This document shows positions 14,950 through 24,212 of a DNA stretch of 64,000 bases, piece by piece. A program made the translations under genes and the position numbers. Location of the stretch: positions 1 to 64,000 of the forward strand of contig JBJXFF010000096.1 in the NCBI GenBank assembly GCA_046153945.1. Reading direction: 5' to 3'. The DNA is from SXOA01 sp046153945. Lineage in GTDB: Bacteria > Planctomycetota > Planctomycetia > Pirellulales > Pirellulaceae. The notes beneath the pieces were generated by a model that was not told the DNA's origin, ran no database searches, and saw only the letters and a program-made list of their open reading frames with translations. Each line of letters opens with the position of its first letter. The first letter of the stretch is position 1.

Positions 14950-16701
14950 ATGCCCCGCCCCCCTCGATTTGAAAAACGCGATTCCGATTCCGGCCGACCC
15001 AAAGGCAAAAAGCCGTTTCGCCGGGGCGATTCTCCTCGGCCATGGAAGGGGAGAGGGCCGCAGGAGGGGCGCGAAGAGGCCGCTGGGCCGGAGGAGCGGC
15101 TACAGAAGGTGCTGGCTTCCATGGGGGTCGGTAGCCGGCGGGATTGCGAGGTGCTGATTCAGGAAGGACGGGTGGAAGTCGACAAGCAAGTGGTGACCAC
15201 TCTCGGCACCAAAGTGGACCCGTTCAAACATGAGTTGCGGGTGGATGGGGAAACTTTGAAGCGCCCAGAGCGGATGTACTTCGCCGTTAACAAGCCGGAA
15301 GGGGTTGTAACCACCAATTTTGATCCCAGCGGCCGCGAGCGGGTGATTGACCTTGTGCCGACCGACGCCCGGCTGTTCGCGGTCGGCCGGTTGGACCGGA
15401 GTAGTGAAGGACTGATCTTGCTGACCAACGATGGAGAATTCGCCAATCGGCTGACGCACCCGCGGTATGGGGTGGAGAAGACGTATCTCGTCCGCGTGGC
15501 CGGCGAGCCAGGGGAGGAGAAGCTCAACAAACTCCGCCGCGGCATCCATCTCTCGGACGGCGTCTGCCGTGTGCAGCGAATCGTCATCAAGCGGCGGCAC
15601 AAGCAAAGCACCGACATGATCATGGTCCTGAACGAGGGACGGAACCGCGAAATCCGCCGCATTCTGGCCCGCGTCGGCCACAAGGTGCTTAAGCTCCGCC
15701 GGGTCGGGATTGGGCATCTCAAGCTCGGGGATCTGCCGCTGGGTGCCTGGCGGAAGCTGTCGCAGGCCGAGATCGATAGCCTGATGCACGAAACGAGAAA
15801 GAAGCCGGCACCCCGGATGAGGAGCCACGACTTTGGGGAGAGCGGTCAGGAACGAGGAGGCTTTCGCGGGGGAGAAATGGCCGGCAGCGGAGGTCAGGCC
15901 ACCGGGCTGTCCTTTCAGAAGGGGCTGCCGCGGCATGACGTCATTCCAAAACTGGGAGGCGGGGATGACGATGGTGATTTAGAGGTGGATGACTTCGCCC
16001 CTGCGACCGACGAAGAGATGGTCGAAATCTCGGGCTTCTCCGAGGAGGATGCCGCGATTGTTCCGGGTGACGTGATCGATTACGAAGACGGGGAAGACGA
16101 ATCGGAGGAACTTGAGGATGGCGATGAAGGAGATGGCGATATCGAGGCCGATTTAGGGGACGAACTCGAAGACGAAGAGGAAATGGACGATTCTGGGGAA
16201 GCATCGCCAGCACCTCAGCGCGGGAAGCCATTTGGCAAACGTCCCTTTGAGAATCGCGGGGGACAAGGACGGCCAGCAGGGAATCGGCCGTTCAAGAAGA
16301 AGCCGTATGAGGGAAAGGGGCCGCGCGGATCAGGAGTGGGTGAAGGTGCAGCTGAAAAGGGACCCAGGCCAGCTCGCAAATTCGGCCGCCGGGGTGGAAA
16401 AGTAAAACTTCCCCCCAAGGCAGCCGGCAAGCCGGGTGAAAGAGTTGGGGATCGTCCGGCCGGTAAGCCCGCCGGGAAATTTGCTCCTCGCACGGAAGGT
16501 CGTTCCGGCCGAAGTGGCGGCGGACACGGCGCAAAGTGGGGAGGCGGTCCCGGAAAGAAATTCGGCGGAAAGCCTGGGGGCCATGGTGGCGGAAAGCCGG
16601 CAGGTGAAGGGGGCGGCAGGCCAAAGTCCGCCGGCGGCAAGCCAAAAACACAGTTCGGTGGGAAAAAGAAATTCAAGCCCAAAGGAAAAGGACGGCCGTG
16701 A
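14950..16701 (+). CDS. rluB: 23S rRNA pseudouridine synthase (RluB family) with long charged tail
   Basis: The protein has 583 residues. A basic 45-residue N-terminal extension leads to an S4 RNA-binding domain (EERLQKVLASMGVGSRRDCE, residues 48-95). The RsuA/RluB catalytic domain (to about residue 280) contains FAVNKPEGVVTT and the catalytic-Asp motif GRLDRSSEGLILL (Asp 149), with GRNREIRRILA for RNA binding. E. coli RluB modifies U2605 of 23S rRNA. About 300 extra residues follow: an acidic segment (residues 335-415, many Asp/Glu) and then a Gly/Lys/Pro/Arg-rich segment (415-583), both predicted disordered. Such tails are seen in some planctomycete RNA-binding proteins. The stop overlaps the GTG start of the next gene. 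Confidence 0.9.
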   Translation: MPRPPRFEKRDSDSGRPKGKKPFRRGDSPRPWKGRGPQEGREEAAGPEERLQKVLASMGVGSRRDCEVLIQEGRVEVDKQVVTTLGTKVDPFKHELRVDGETLKRPERMYFAVNKPEGVVTTNFDPSGRERVIDLVPTDARLFAVGRLDRSSEGLILLTNDGEFANRLTHPRYGVEKTYLVRVAGEPGEEKLNKLRRGIHLSDGVCRVQRIVIKRRHKQSTDMIMVLNEGRNREIRRILARVGHKVLKLRRVGIGHLKLGDLPLGAWRKLSQAEIDSLMHETRKKPAPRMRSHDFGESGQERGGFRGGEMAGSGGQATGLSFQKGLPRHDVIPKLGGGDDDGDLEVDDFAPATDEEMVEISGFSEEDAAIVPGDVIDYEDGEDESEELEDGDEGDGDIEADLGDELEDEEEMDDSGEASPAPQRGKPFGKRPFENRGGQGRPAGNRPFKKKPYEGKGPRGSGVGEGAAEKGPRPARKFGRRGGKVKLPPKAAGKPGERVGDRPAGKPAGKFAPRTEGRSGRSGGGHGAKWGGGPGKKFGGKPGGHGGGKPAGEGGGRPKSAGGKPKTQFGGKKKFKPKGKGRP

Positions 16702-17603
16702 CCAGCCCGTTGCATGCCCAGTTCTATGCGGACTCCGCCGTCCAGCAGACGGTGGAGATTGTCGAAAACGTGCGGCTGGCCAAGGAGACGCACCGCGTTC
16801 GCTTCCGCAGCCCGGAAATCGCAGGCCGCATTCTGCCAGGGCAGTTCCTCATGCTGCGGCTGGCGGATTTGAACGACCCGCTGATCGGCCGGCCGCTCGC
16901 CATGTATGACGTGACGACTGGTGCCGGCGGAGAGCCGGAATTTGTCGATGTCGTCTATCTCGTCAAAGGGAAACTTACGAGCCGATTGCAAGACTTTCGC
17001 CCCGGCCAGCAACTCGACGTTTGGGGGCCGCTGGGCAACGGCTTTTTGCCACAACCGACGGACCACTTGGTGATGGTTGCCGGGGGCATCGGGCAGACGC
17101 CGTTTTTGGCGCTCGCGAAGGAGTATTTGGGGCACCAGCAATTTGGCATTCCGCCGCGAGTTGTTTCTCAGGCAAGACGAGTCACCTTCTGTTATGGCGC
17201 TCGCACCTCCGAGTATCTCGCCGGGATGGAGGACTTTGAACGGCTAGGAGTTAATGTCCGCATCGCGACCGACGACGGCTCTCGGGGTCATCACGGACTG
17301 GTAACCGACCTATTGCGACAAGTGCTCTCTAACTCTCTTCCCCAGACCCCAGCCCCCAACCCCCAGCCCCCTCCCTCCCCCCGCATCGTCTGCTGCGGCC
17401 CGGAACCGATGATGGAAGCCGTCGCCAAAATCGCCGCTGCAAACAGCGTTCCCTGCGAGGTTTCGCTAGAAACACCCATGGCCTGCGGCATCGGCATCTG
17501 CTTTACATGCGTTGCCAAAATCAAAACCGCAGGAGAAGAGTGGGATTACAAGCGGACTTGCGTCGAGGGTCCCGTATTCGATGCTGCCTCCATCGCGTGG
17601 TAA
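16698..17603 (+). CDS. pyrK: PyrK-like flavoprotein, dihydroorotate dehydrogenase electron-transfer subunit
   Basis: The protein has 301 residues. The start is GTG 16698, overlapping the rluB stop (GTGA). No in-frame ATG occurs before residue 53. The FAD-binding barrel contains RPLAMYDVT, and the NAD-binding domain contains VAGGIGQTPFLALA. The C-terminal [2Fe-2S] motif CGIGICFTCVAK...KRTC is diagnostic of PyrK. PyrK passes electrons from PyrD-bound FMN to NAD+ in pyrimidine synthesis. No pyrD is nearby, so partnering is with a distant gene. An unusual proline-rich linker of about 14 residues (PQTPAPNPQPPPSP) is inserted at 17338-17382 in the NAD domain, probably in a surface loop. Confidence 0.88.
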   Translation: MTSPLHAQFYADSAVQQTVEIVENVRLAKETHRVRFRSPEIAGRILPGQFLMLRLADLNDPLIGRPLAMYDVTTGAGGEPEFVDVVYLVKGKLTSRLQDFRPGQQLDVWGPLGNGFLPQPTDHLVMVAGGIGQTPFLALAKEYLGHQQFGIPPRVVSQARRVTFCYGARTSEYLAGMEDFERLGVNVRIATDDGSRGHHGLVTDLLRQVLSNSLPQTPAPNPQPPPSPRIVCCGPEPMMEAVAKIAAANSVPCEVSLETPMACGIGICFTCVAKIKTAGEEWDYKRTCVEGPVFDAASIAW

Positions 17604-17801
17604 TCGGCATTCGGTAATTTGCCAAAAATCCCCACTAGTTGGACAAAAACGCCAAATCGGCGATACTCAGGAAAACGCTTTCTGCGGCTAAGCCGTCTTA
17701 AAGAGAGCGTACCCGCCAGGGGGATTCAATTTCTTGAAATCTCTGGGGGTGGGGACCGTTTTCACGCGTGCATTCTCGAATTCTTGCTAAGGCAGCTTGC
17801 C

Positions 17802-20800
17802 ATGAAGCGAAACATTCTGGTCGGGATCGGTTGTACTCTCTTTTGTGCGTACCTCCTGGTTGCAGGGGCGTTTTCCCAAGGGCCGAGCGGGCCGGAACTC
17901 CGGGCCAAGAGCCAGAAAGCGATGACCGACGGCAATTTCAAGGACGCGTATGAAGGTTTCAAGAAGCTCTGCCTGGACCCCAAGGACGAGCCGCAACAAG
18001 TCCCGAACGATCTAAACCTGGCGGTGCAATGCCTGCATAACTTGGGACGCGTCAACGAGATTGATGCCTTAATTGAAGAGTTGGTCAAGGTTCACAAGGA
18101 CAACTGGCGGGCCCTCCACGCGGCGGCTCAGCAGTATGTCAATTTGCAGCATCAGGGGTTCATCATCGCGGGGAAGTACGAACGAGGCCCGCATCGCGGA
18201 GGGGGCAAGTGGACGAACTCCGTGGAGCGCGACCGGGCCCGCGCGATGCAACTGGAGAATCAGGCATTGCCGCTGGCCGCCAAGGATGACAACAAGGCGG
18301 AAGTAGCTCAGTTCTATTTGACCTTTGCCGAGACGCTCCTCAACCATCGGGGCGTTTATGAAGCCTGGCGGTTGCAGTCGCTGACCAATCTGGCCGAGTT
18401 GCCGGATTACGATGAGGGCTACTATGGCTATCGCGAATACAACGGCGCGCCGGTCGATGCCGAAGGAAAAGTGGTTTATCACACGACTCCCAAAAAGTGG
18501 GAAGGTGCCGAAACAGATGGCCAGCGGTGGCGCTGGCTTTTGGAACAGGCGACGGAGAATCATCCGGCGATCAAGTACCAGGTCCGGATGCACTTTGCCC
18601 AGTTCATGGAACAACTCTTGGGGGTGCAGACGATGGCCCAGGGGCGTTTTGGCCGCGGCTTTGGCGGCGGAGATGACGACACGAAGAAGAACGAAAGCGG
18701 AACTTACGCGTTGCACACGCTGAAAGAAGACGAGACCATCGCCAAGTTGGCCACCGGCATCAAGCGATTCAAAGTGCCGGACGAATTCAATTTCATTAAG
18801 ATCTATCAGCAGGTAGCCGCGGAATCCAAGGACAACTGGGGCGAAAGCGCCCTGACGCAGCTCGCGCAGGTCTTTGAAAACCGCCGCCAGTATCCCGCAG
18901 CCGCCAAGTCCTGGCAGCAGAACATCAAGGATTTTGGCCCCGGCCCCAACAACTGGAAGAACGAACGGCTTGAACAAGTTGTCGGCAACTGGGGAACTTT
19001 TGAAGGGGTCGCCACCCAGCCTGCCGGCCAAGGTGCGACCGTTGAATTCCGTTATCGCAACGGCAAAAAGGTGAAGTTCGATGCCCGGGCGATCAAGGTT
19101 CCCGAACTGCTGGCGGACATCAAGACCTATCTCAAGTCCGACCCGGGCAACCGCATCGACTGGAACAAAATCAACATCGGCAACATCGGCTATCGGCTGG
19201 TGAACGAAGGGGAAACAAAATATCTGGGCGAAGCCACAGCCGCCTGGGAAATGGACCTGGAGCCCCGCGAAAATCACTTCGACAAGCGCATCACCGTCAC
19301 CACTCCGTTGCAAAAGCCGGGGGCTTACATGGTCACGGCGACGATGGCGGACGGGAACGTCAGCAAGATCATCCTCTGGGTCGCCGACACGGCCATCGTC
19401 CGCAAGCAGCTTGACGGCAAGACCCTGTATTACATTGCCGACGCCGTCACCGGCGCACCCATCCCCGATGCCAACTTGGAATTCTTCGGCTGGCAACAGC
19501 GGCACCTCGGCGGCAACCGCTATCAGGTGGTGACCAGCAACTTCGCCGAGAACACCAACGCGGACGGGATGGTGATTCCGAATCCCAAGGATTTGAAGGA
19601 AGAAGGGTATCAGTGGCTCGTCACTTCGACGACTAAGGGAGGAAGATTCTCTTTCCAGGGCTTCCTCAACGTCTGGAACGGCCGCGCTCACGACCAGGAA
19701 TACAACCAAATCAAGGCCTTCGCCATGACGGATCGCCCGGTCTATCGACCGGGGCAAAAGGTCAACTTCAAGTTCTGGGTCCGCCGGGCCCAGTATGACC
19801 AAGACAACGTATCCGACTTCGCCAAGAAGACATTCGTCATCGAAATTCACAGTCCCAAGGGGGAAAAGGTTCTCGACAAGACCATCGAAGCCGACGAGTA
19901 CGGAGGCCTTGCGGGCGAGTACGACCTGCCGGCTGACGCGACACTCGGGCAATACCACATCAACATCATGGACCCGCCCCGGCAAATGGGATTTGCCACG
20001 GGAGGAAACAATTTCCGCGTCGAAGAATACAAGAAGCCGGAATATGAAGTGACGATTGACGCGCCGAAAGAACCCGTGATGCTCGGCGAGAAAATCACCG
20101 CCAAGATCAACGCGAAATACTACTTCGGCTCGCCGGTGACGAAGGCCAAGGTGAAGTACAAGGTTTTGCGAACCGATTATTCGCAGGAATGGTATCCCCA
20201 CATGCCGTGGGACTGGGCTTATGGACAAGGTTACTGGTGGTATGCCTACGATTATCCCTGGTACAAGGGTTTCCACGAATGGGCCGGCTGTCGGCGTCCG
20301 TCGCCGCCGTGGATTTATCGCGGCCGCAGCGAACCGCCGGAGGTGGTGGCTGAAGTTGAACGAGAAATCGGCGAAGATGGCACGATCAGCGTCGACATCG
20401 ATACCGCCATCGCCAAGGAACTGCACGGCAACACCGATCACGAATATACTGTGACGGCGGAAGTCCGAGATGATTCCCGCCGGACCATCGTCGGCACGGG
20501 AAAAGTGCTCGTCGCCCGCAAGCCGTTCAAGGTCTTCTCTTGGGTGGACCGGGGTTACTACCGCGTCGGCGACGTGATCCAGGCCAGTTTCAAAGCCCAG
20601 ACTCTCGATGACAAGCCGGTGCCAGGAAAAGGATCGCTCGTACTTCTCAAAATTACCTACGACAAGAACCGCCAGCCGGTGGAAACACCGGTGCAGAAGT
20701 GGGACCTGAACACCGGCGAAGAGGGAATGGCCCAGCAGCAAATCAAGGCGACCCAGAAGGGGCAATATCGCCTCTCCTACAAGCTCACCGATTCCAAGAA

Positions 20801-23800
20801 GCACATCATTGAAGGGGGTTACCTCTTCACCATCGTCGGCCAGGGCTTTGACGGGGCCGATTTCCGCTTCAACAACGTCGAGCTGATTCCCGACAAACGG
20901 GAATACAATCCCGGCGAAAAGGTCAGCCTGCAACTCAATACCGACCGGGCGAACAGCACGGTGCTGCTCTTCATCCGGCCGACGAACGGCGTCTATTTGG
21001 CTCCCAAGCTCCTGCGGCTGAAAGGGAAGAGCGCGATTGAAGAGATTGCAGTCATCAAGAAGGACATGCCGAACTTCTTCGTCGAAGCAGTGACCGTCAG
21101 CGGCGGCAAAGTTTATACGGAAACCAAGGAACTGATCGTTCCGCCCGAAAAGCGGGTGCTGAATGTGGAAGTGCTTCCCTCTTCCAAGGAATACAAGCCG
21201 GGGGAGAAGGCGAAAGTGAAGGTCCATTTGACCGACTTCAACGGCGAAAACTATGTTGGCTCTACCGTGTTGACGATGTACGACAAGTCCGTGGAATACA
21301 TCGCGGGCGGTTCAAACGTTCCGGACATCAAGGACTTCTTCTGGAAATGGCGGCGGCACCACAATCCCCAGCAGTACGACAGCCTGTCGATGCTGGCCGG
21401 GCACAACATGTCACTCCCGAATAAGCCGGGGATGGGCTTCCTCGGTGTCTTCGGCCACTCGGTGGCGGAGGACTTGGATACCTTGGCCGAAGGGAGCGAG
21501 GCAATGCTTGGAGCGGCCGAGGCTAAGTCGGGTGCCCCGGGTGGCGGTGGCTTTGGTGGCGGACGCGGGGCTCGGACCATGATGGCCAATGGCATGGCGA
21601 TGCCCGGCGCGCCGATGGCTGGGGGCGCTCCCATGGAGAAGGCAGCATCCGCCAGGGATGGGAACTTTGCCAAGGACAAGCAGAGCCTCCGCAGCGAGCT
21701 TCAGCAGCAAGGCCAAGACCGGGCTGGCGGGAAACCTGGAGACGGAGGCGGCGCTCCGCTCCTCGAAGCCACGGTTCGCACTAAGTTCGCGGATACTGCC
21801 AAATGGGTCGCGAGTCTGACGACTGACAAGACCGGCAATGCAGAAATCGAACTCGACATGCCCGAGAACCTCACCTCCTGGAAGATTCGGGTCTGGGGCA
21901 TGGGACATGGCACCAAGGTCGGCAGCGGCGAAGCCGACGTGGTGACGCGGAAAAACTTGATTGTCCGATTGCAGGCCCCCCGGTTCTTCGTCCAGAAGGA
22001 CGAAGTGGTCCTGTCGGCGAACGTCCACAACTATCTCAAGACCGAGAAGGAAGTCAGCGTTTCGCTGGAAATCCCCGGCAACAAGCTCAAGTCCGGAGCT
22101 CCTCTCACGCAGAAAGTCAAAATCCCAGCCGGCGGCGAGAAGCGGGTCGACTGGCTGTGCAGCGTGCTGGATGAAGGGGAAGCGGTCGTCCGGATGAAGG
22201 GATTGACCGACGAAGAGTCCGACGCGATGGAAATGAAGATCCCCTGCTTCATCCATGGCATGCTCAAGACCGAATCTTTCGCCGGCACGGTGAAACCGGA
22301 CAAGGATTCGTCGCGCGTGACGTTCAATGTGCCCAAGGAACGCCGCGTCGAGCAGAGCGTGCTGGAAATTCGCTACAGCCCATCGCTGGCGATGGCGATG
22401 GTGGATGCGCTGCCTTACCTGGCGGAGTATCCTTACAACTCCACCGACCAAACGCTGAACCGCTTCCTCCCCACGGTCATTACTCAGAAGACCCTGCGGG
22501 AAATGAAGCTGGATCTGAAGGCCATCGGCGAAAAGCGAACCAACCTCAACGCCCAGGAAATCGGCGACGACAAAGAGCGGGCCAAAGGCTGGAAGCGGTT
22601 TGACCGCAACCCGGTTTTCGAAGAGGAAGAATTGAGCCGCATGGTCAAGGAAGGTGTCAAAGCCCTCACCGAACAGCAGATCAGCGACGGAGGCTGGGGC
22701 TGGTTCAGCGGGGCGGGCGAACGCAGTTATCCGCACACGACCGCAGTCGTGGTGCATGGGCTGCAAGTTGCCAAGGCCAACGATGTGGCCCTCGTACCCG
22801 GCGTGCTCGAACGAGGCATCGATTGGCTGAAGCGCTACCAGGTGGAGCAAATTGAGCTCATCAAGAACTGGGAGAAGAAGGAACTGAACATCCGCAAGAA
22901 GCAATTCGCGGATGAACTCGACGCCTTCGTGTATATGATCCTCGTCGATGCGGAAAGCAATAACGATGAGATGAAGAATTTCCTCTACCGCGACCGGGTC
23001 CACCTGGCCGTCTACGCCAAGGCCATGTTCGGCCTGGCCCTGGAGAAAATTGGCGACAAGGAAAAGCTGGCGATGATCCTGGAGAACATCAAGCAGTTCG
23101 TCGTCGAAGATGAAGAGAACGAAACCGCCTATCTCAAGCTGCCGGAAAACAACTACTGGTGGTACTGGTACGGCAGCGAAGTCGAAGCCAACGCCTATTA
23201 CCTCAAGCTCCTCGCCAAAACCGACGGCAAGGGGGAACGGGCACCGCGGCTGGTGAAGTACTTGCTCAACAACCGCAAACATGCGACCTATTGGCAGAAC
23301 ACCCGTGACACTGCGGTCTGCGTGGAAGCCTTTGCCGAGTACATCCGCGCCAGTGGCGAACAAGAGCCGCAGATGACGGTGGAGCTGTGGCTCGACGGCG
23401 AGAAGAAAAAGGAAGTCGAAATCAACAAGGACAACCTCTTCACCTACGACAACAAGTTCGTGGTGAAGGGAGCCGACCTCAAGGACGGGGGCCACGAAGT
23501 GGAAATCCGTCGAAAAGGGAAGGGGAACGTCTACTTCAACGCCTACGTCACCAACTTCACGCTTGAGGACCACATCACCAAGGCGGGCCTGGAAGTGAAG
23601 GTGAACCGGAAGTACTACAAGCTCGTTCCGGTCGACAAGAAGATCAAAGTGGAAGGAGTCCGCGGCCAGGCTCTTGACCAAAAGGTCGAGAAATTCGTGC
23701 GGAAAGAACTCAAGGAAGGTGACACGCTGAAGAGCGGCGACCAGGTGGAGATCGAACTCGAAATCGACAGCAAGAACGATTACGAGTACATCCTCTTCGA

Positions 23801-24062
23801 GGACATGAAAGCCGCCGGCTTTGAGCCGGTCGATCTCAAGAGCGGTTACAACAGCAACAGCCTGGGAGCCTACATGGAGCTGCGGGACAACCGCGTCAGC
23901 TTCTTCGTCCGCGCCCTGGCCCGCGGCAAACATTCCGTCTCGTACAAGATGCGAGCCGAAATCCCCGGCAAATTCGCCGCCCTGCCAGCAAAGGCCTCGG
24001 CACTTTATGCACCCGAACTGAAGGGGAACTCGGACGAGATCAAACTGAAGATTGAGGACTAA
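17802..24062 (+). CDS. Alpha-2-macroglobulin family protein lacking the thioester
   Basis: The protein has 2086 residues. ATG 17802 gives a signal peptide (VGIGCTLFCAYLLVAGAF); the open frame extends upstream to 17619 but is not credible. Residues 30-500 are helical TPR-like and beta-rich domains, and residues 600-1200 are stacked macroglobulin domains. An aromatic-rich loop (WAYGQGYWWYAYDYPWYKG, near residue 805) interrupts one. A Gly/Met/Ala-rich segment (about 1227-1320) sits where a bait region would. The A2M domain follows (VRTKFADTAKWVAS, near 1325), then the alpha-toroid domain. At the usual YPYGCVEQ thioester site the protein reads YPYNSTDQ, so the reactive Cys is replaced by Ser (residue 1547). 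No penicillin-binding-protein 1C gene is adjacent. It is probably periplasmic and may trap proteases without covalent capture. Confidence 0.93.
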   Translation: MKRNILVGIGCTLFCAYLLVAGAFSQGPSGPELRAKSQKAMTDGNFKDAYEGFKKLCLDPKDEPQQVPNDLNLAVQCLHNLGRVNEIDALIEELVKVHKDNWRALHAAAQQYVNLQHQGFIIAGKYERGPHRGGGKWTNSVERDRARAMQLENQALPLAAKDDNKAEVAQFYLTFAETLLNHRGVYEAWRLQSLTNLAELPDYDEGYYGYREYNGAPVDAEGKVVYHTTPKKWEGAETDGQRWRWLLEQATENHPAIKYQVRMHFAQFMEQLLGVQTMAQGRFGRGFGGGDDDTKKNESGTYALHTLKEDETIAKLATGIKRFKVPDEFNFIKIYQQVAAESKDNWGESALTQLAQVFENRRQYPAAAKSWQQNIKDFGPGPNNWKNERLEQVVGNWGTFEGVATQPAGQGATVEFRYRNGKKVKFDARAIKVPELLADIKTYLKSDPGNRIDWNKINIGNIGYRLVNEGETKYLGEATAAWEMDLEPRENHFDKRITVTTPLQKPGAYMVTATMADGNVSKIILWVADTAIVRKQLDGKTLYYIADAVTGAPIPDANLEFFGWQQRHLGGNRYQVVTSNFAENTNADGMVIPNPKDLKEEGYQWLVTSTTKGGRFSFQGFLNVWNGRAHDQEYNQIKAFAMTDRPVYRPGQKVNFKFWVRRAQYDQDNVSDFAKKTFVIEIHSPKGEKVLDKTIEADEYGGLAGEYDLPADATLGQYHINIMDPPRQMGFATGGNNFRVEEYKKPEYEVTIDAPKEPVMLGEKITAKINAKYYFGSPVTKAKVKYKVLRTDYSQEWYPHMPWDWAYGQGYWWYAYDYPWYKGFHEWAGCRRPSPPWIYRGRSEPPEVVAEVEREIGEDGTISVDIDTAIAKELHGNTDHEYTVTAEVRDDSRRTIVGTGKVLVARKPFKVFSWVDRGYYRVGDVIQASFKAQTLDDKPVPGKGSLVLLKITYDKNRQPVETPVQKWDLNTGEEGMAQQQIKATQKGQYRLSYKLTDSKKHIIEGGYLFTIVGQGFDGADFRFNNVELIPDKREYNPGEKVSLQLNTDRANSTVLLFIRPTNGVYLAPKLLRLKGKSAIEEIAVIKKDMPNFFVEAVTVSGGKVYTETKELIVPPEKRVLNVEVLPSSKEYKPGEKAKVKVHLTDFNGENYVGSTVLTMYDKSVEYIAGGSNVPDIKDFFWKWRRHHNPQQYDSLSMLAGHNMSLPNKPGMGFLGVFGHSVAEDLDTLAEGSEAMLGAAEAKSGAPGGGGFGGGRGARTMMANGMAMPGAPMAGGAPMEKAASARDGNFAKDKQSLRSELQQQGQDRAGGKPGDGGGAPLLEATVRTKFADTAKWVASLTTDKTGNAEIELDMPENLTSWKIRVWGMGHGTKVGSGEADVVTRKNLIVRLQAPRFFVQKDEVVLSANVHNYLKTEKEVSVSLEIPGNKLKSGAPLTQKVKIPAGGEKRVDWLCSVLDEGEAVVRMKGLTDEESDAMEMKIPCFIHGMLKTESFAGTVKPDKDSSRVTFNVPKERRVEQSVLEIRYSPSLAMAMVDALPYLAEYPYNSTDQTLNRFLPTVITQKTLREMKLDLKAIGEKRTNLNAQEIGDDKERAKGWKRFDRNPVFEEEELSRMVKEGVKALTEQQISDGGWGWFSGAGERSYPHTTAVVVHGLQVAKANDVALVPGVLERGIDWLKRYQVEQIELIKNWEKKELNIRKKQFADELDAFVYMILVDAESNNDEMKNFLYRDRVHLAVYAKAMFGLALEKIGDKEKLAMILENIKQFVVEDEENETAYLKLPENNYWWYWYGSEVEANAYYLKLLAKTDGKGERAPRLVKYLLNNRKHATYWQNTRDTAVCVEAFAEYIRASGEQEPQMTVELWLDGEKKKEVEINKDNLFTYDNKFVVKGADLKDGGHEVEIRRKGKGNVYFNAYVTNFTLEDHITKAGLEVKVNRKYYKLVPVDKKIKVEGVRGQALDQKVEKFVRKELKEGDTLKSGDQVEIELEIDSKNDYEYILFEDMKAAGFEPVDLKSGYNSNSLGAYMELRDNRVSFFVRALARGKHSVSYKMRAEIPGKFAALPAKASALYAPELKGNSDEIKLKIED

Positions 24063-24212
24063 AGTGGAGTAGTCTTCCAGCCTGCCCGTGACATAAATTG
24101 CAATCGAAAATCACAATCTGACGCCCGTTGGATTGTGGTTTCGCGACGTGGTACGAGCAATGCCTGGCCGGCTGAAAAAGTAAAGCTAGAAGTCAGCTAC
24201 AAGGATGAGTAG

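Noticed and set aside
17619..17801. Upstream extension of the macroglobulin frame
   Set aside because: It would put the hydrophobic signal peptide 60 residues inside the protein.
18069..21227. 1052-codon open frame on the minus strand opposite the macroglobulin gene
   Set aside because: Its residue composition is that of a mirrored GC-rich gene (many Val, Leu, Gly, Arg) with no recognisable domain. The plus-strand protein has clear family motifs throughout.
21411..23933. 840-codon antisense frame over the macroglobulin gene
   Set aside because: Same reasons as the 1052-codon frame: a compositional shadow of high third-position GC.
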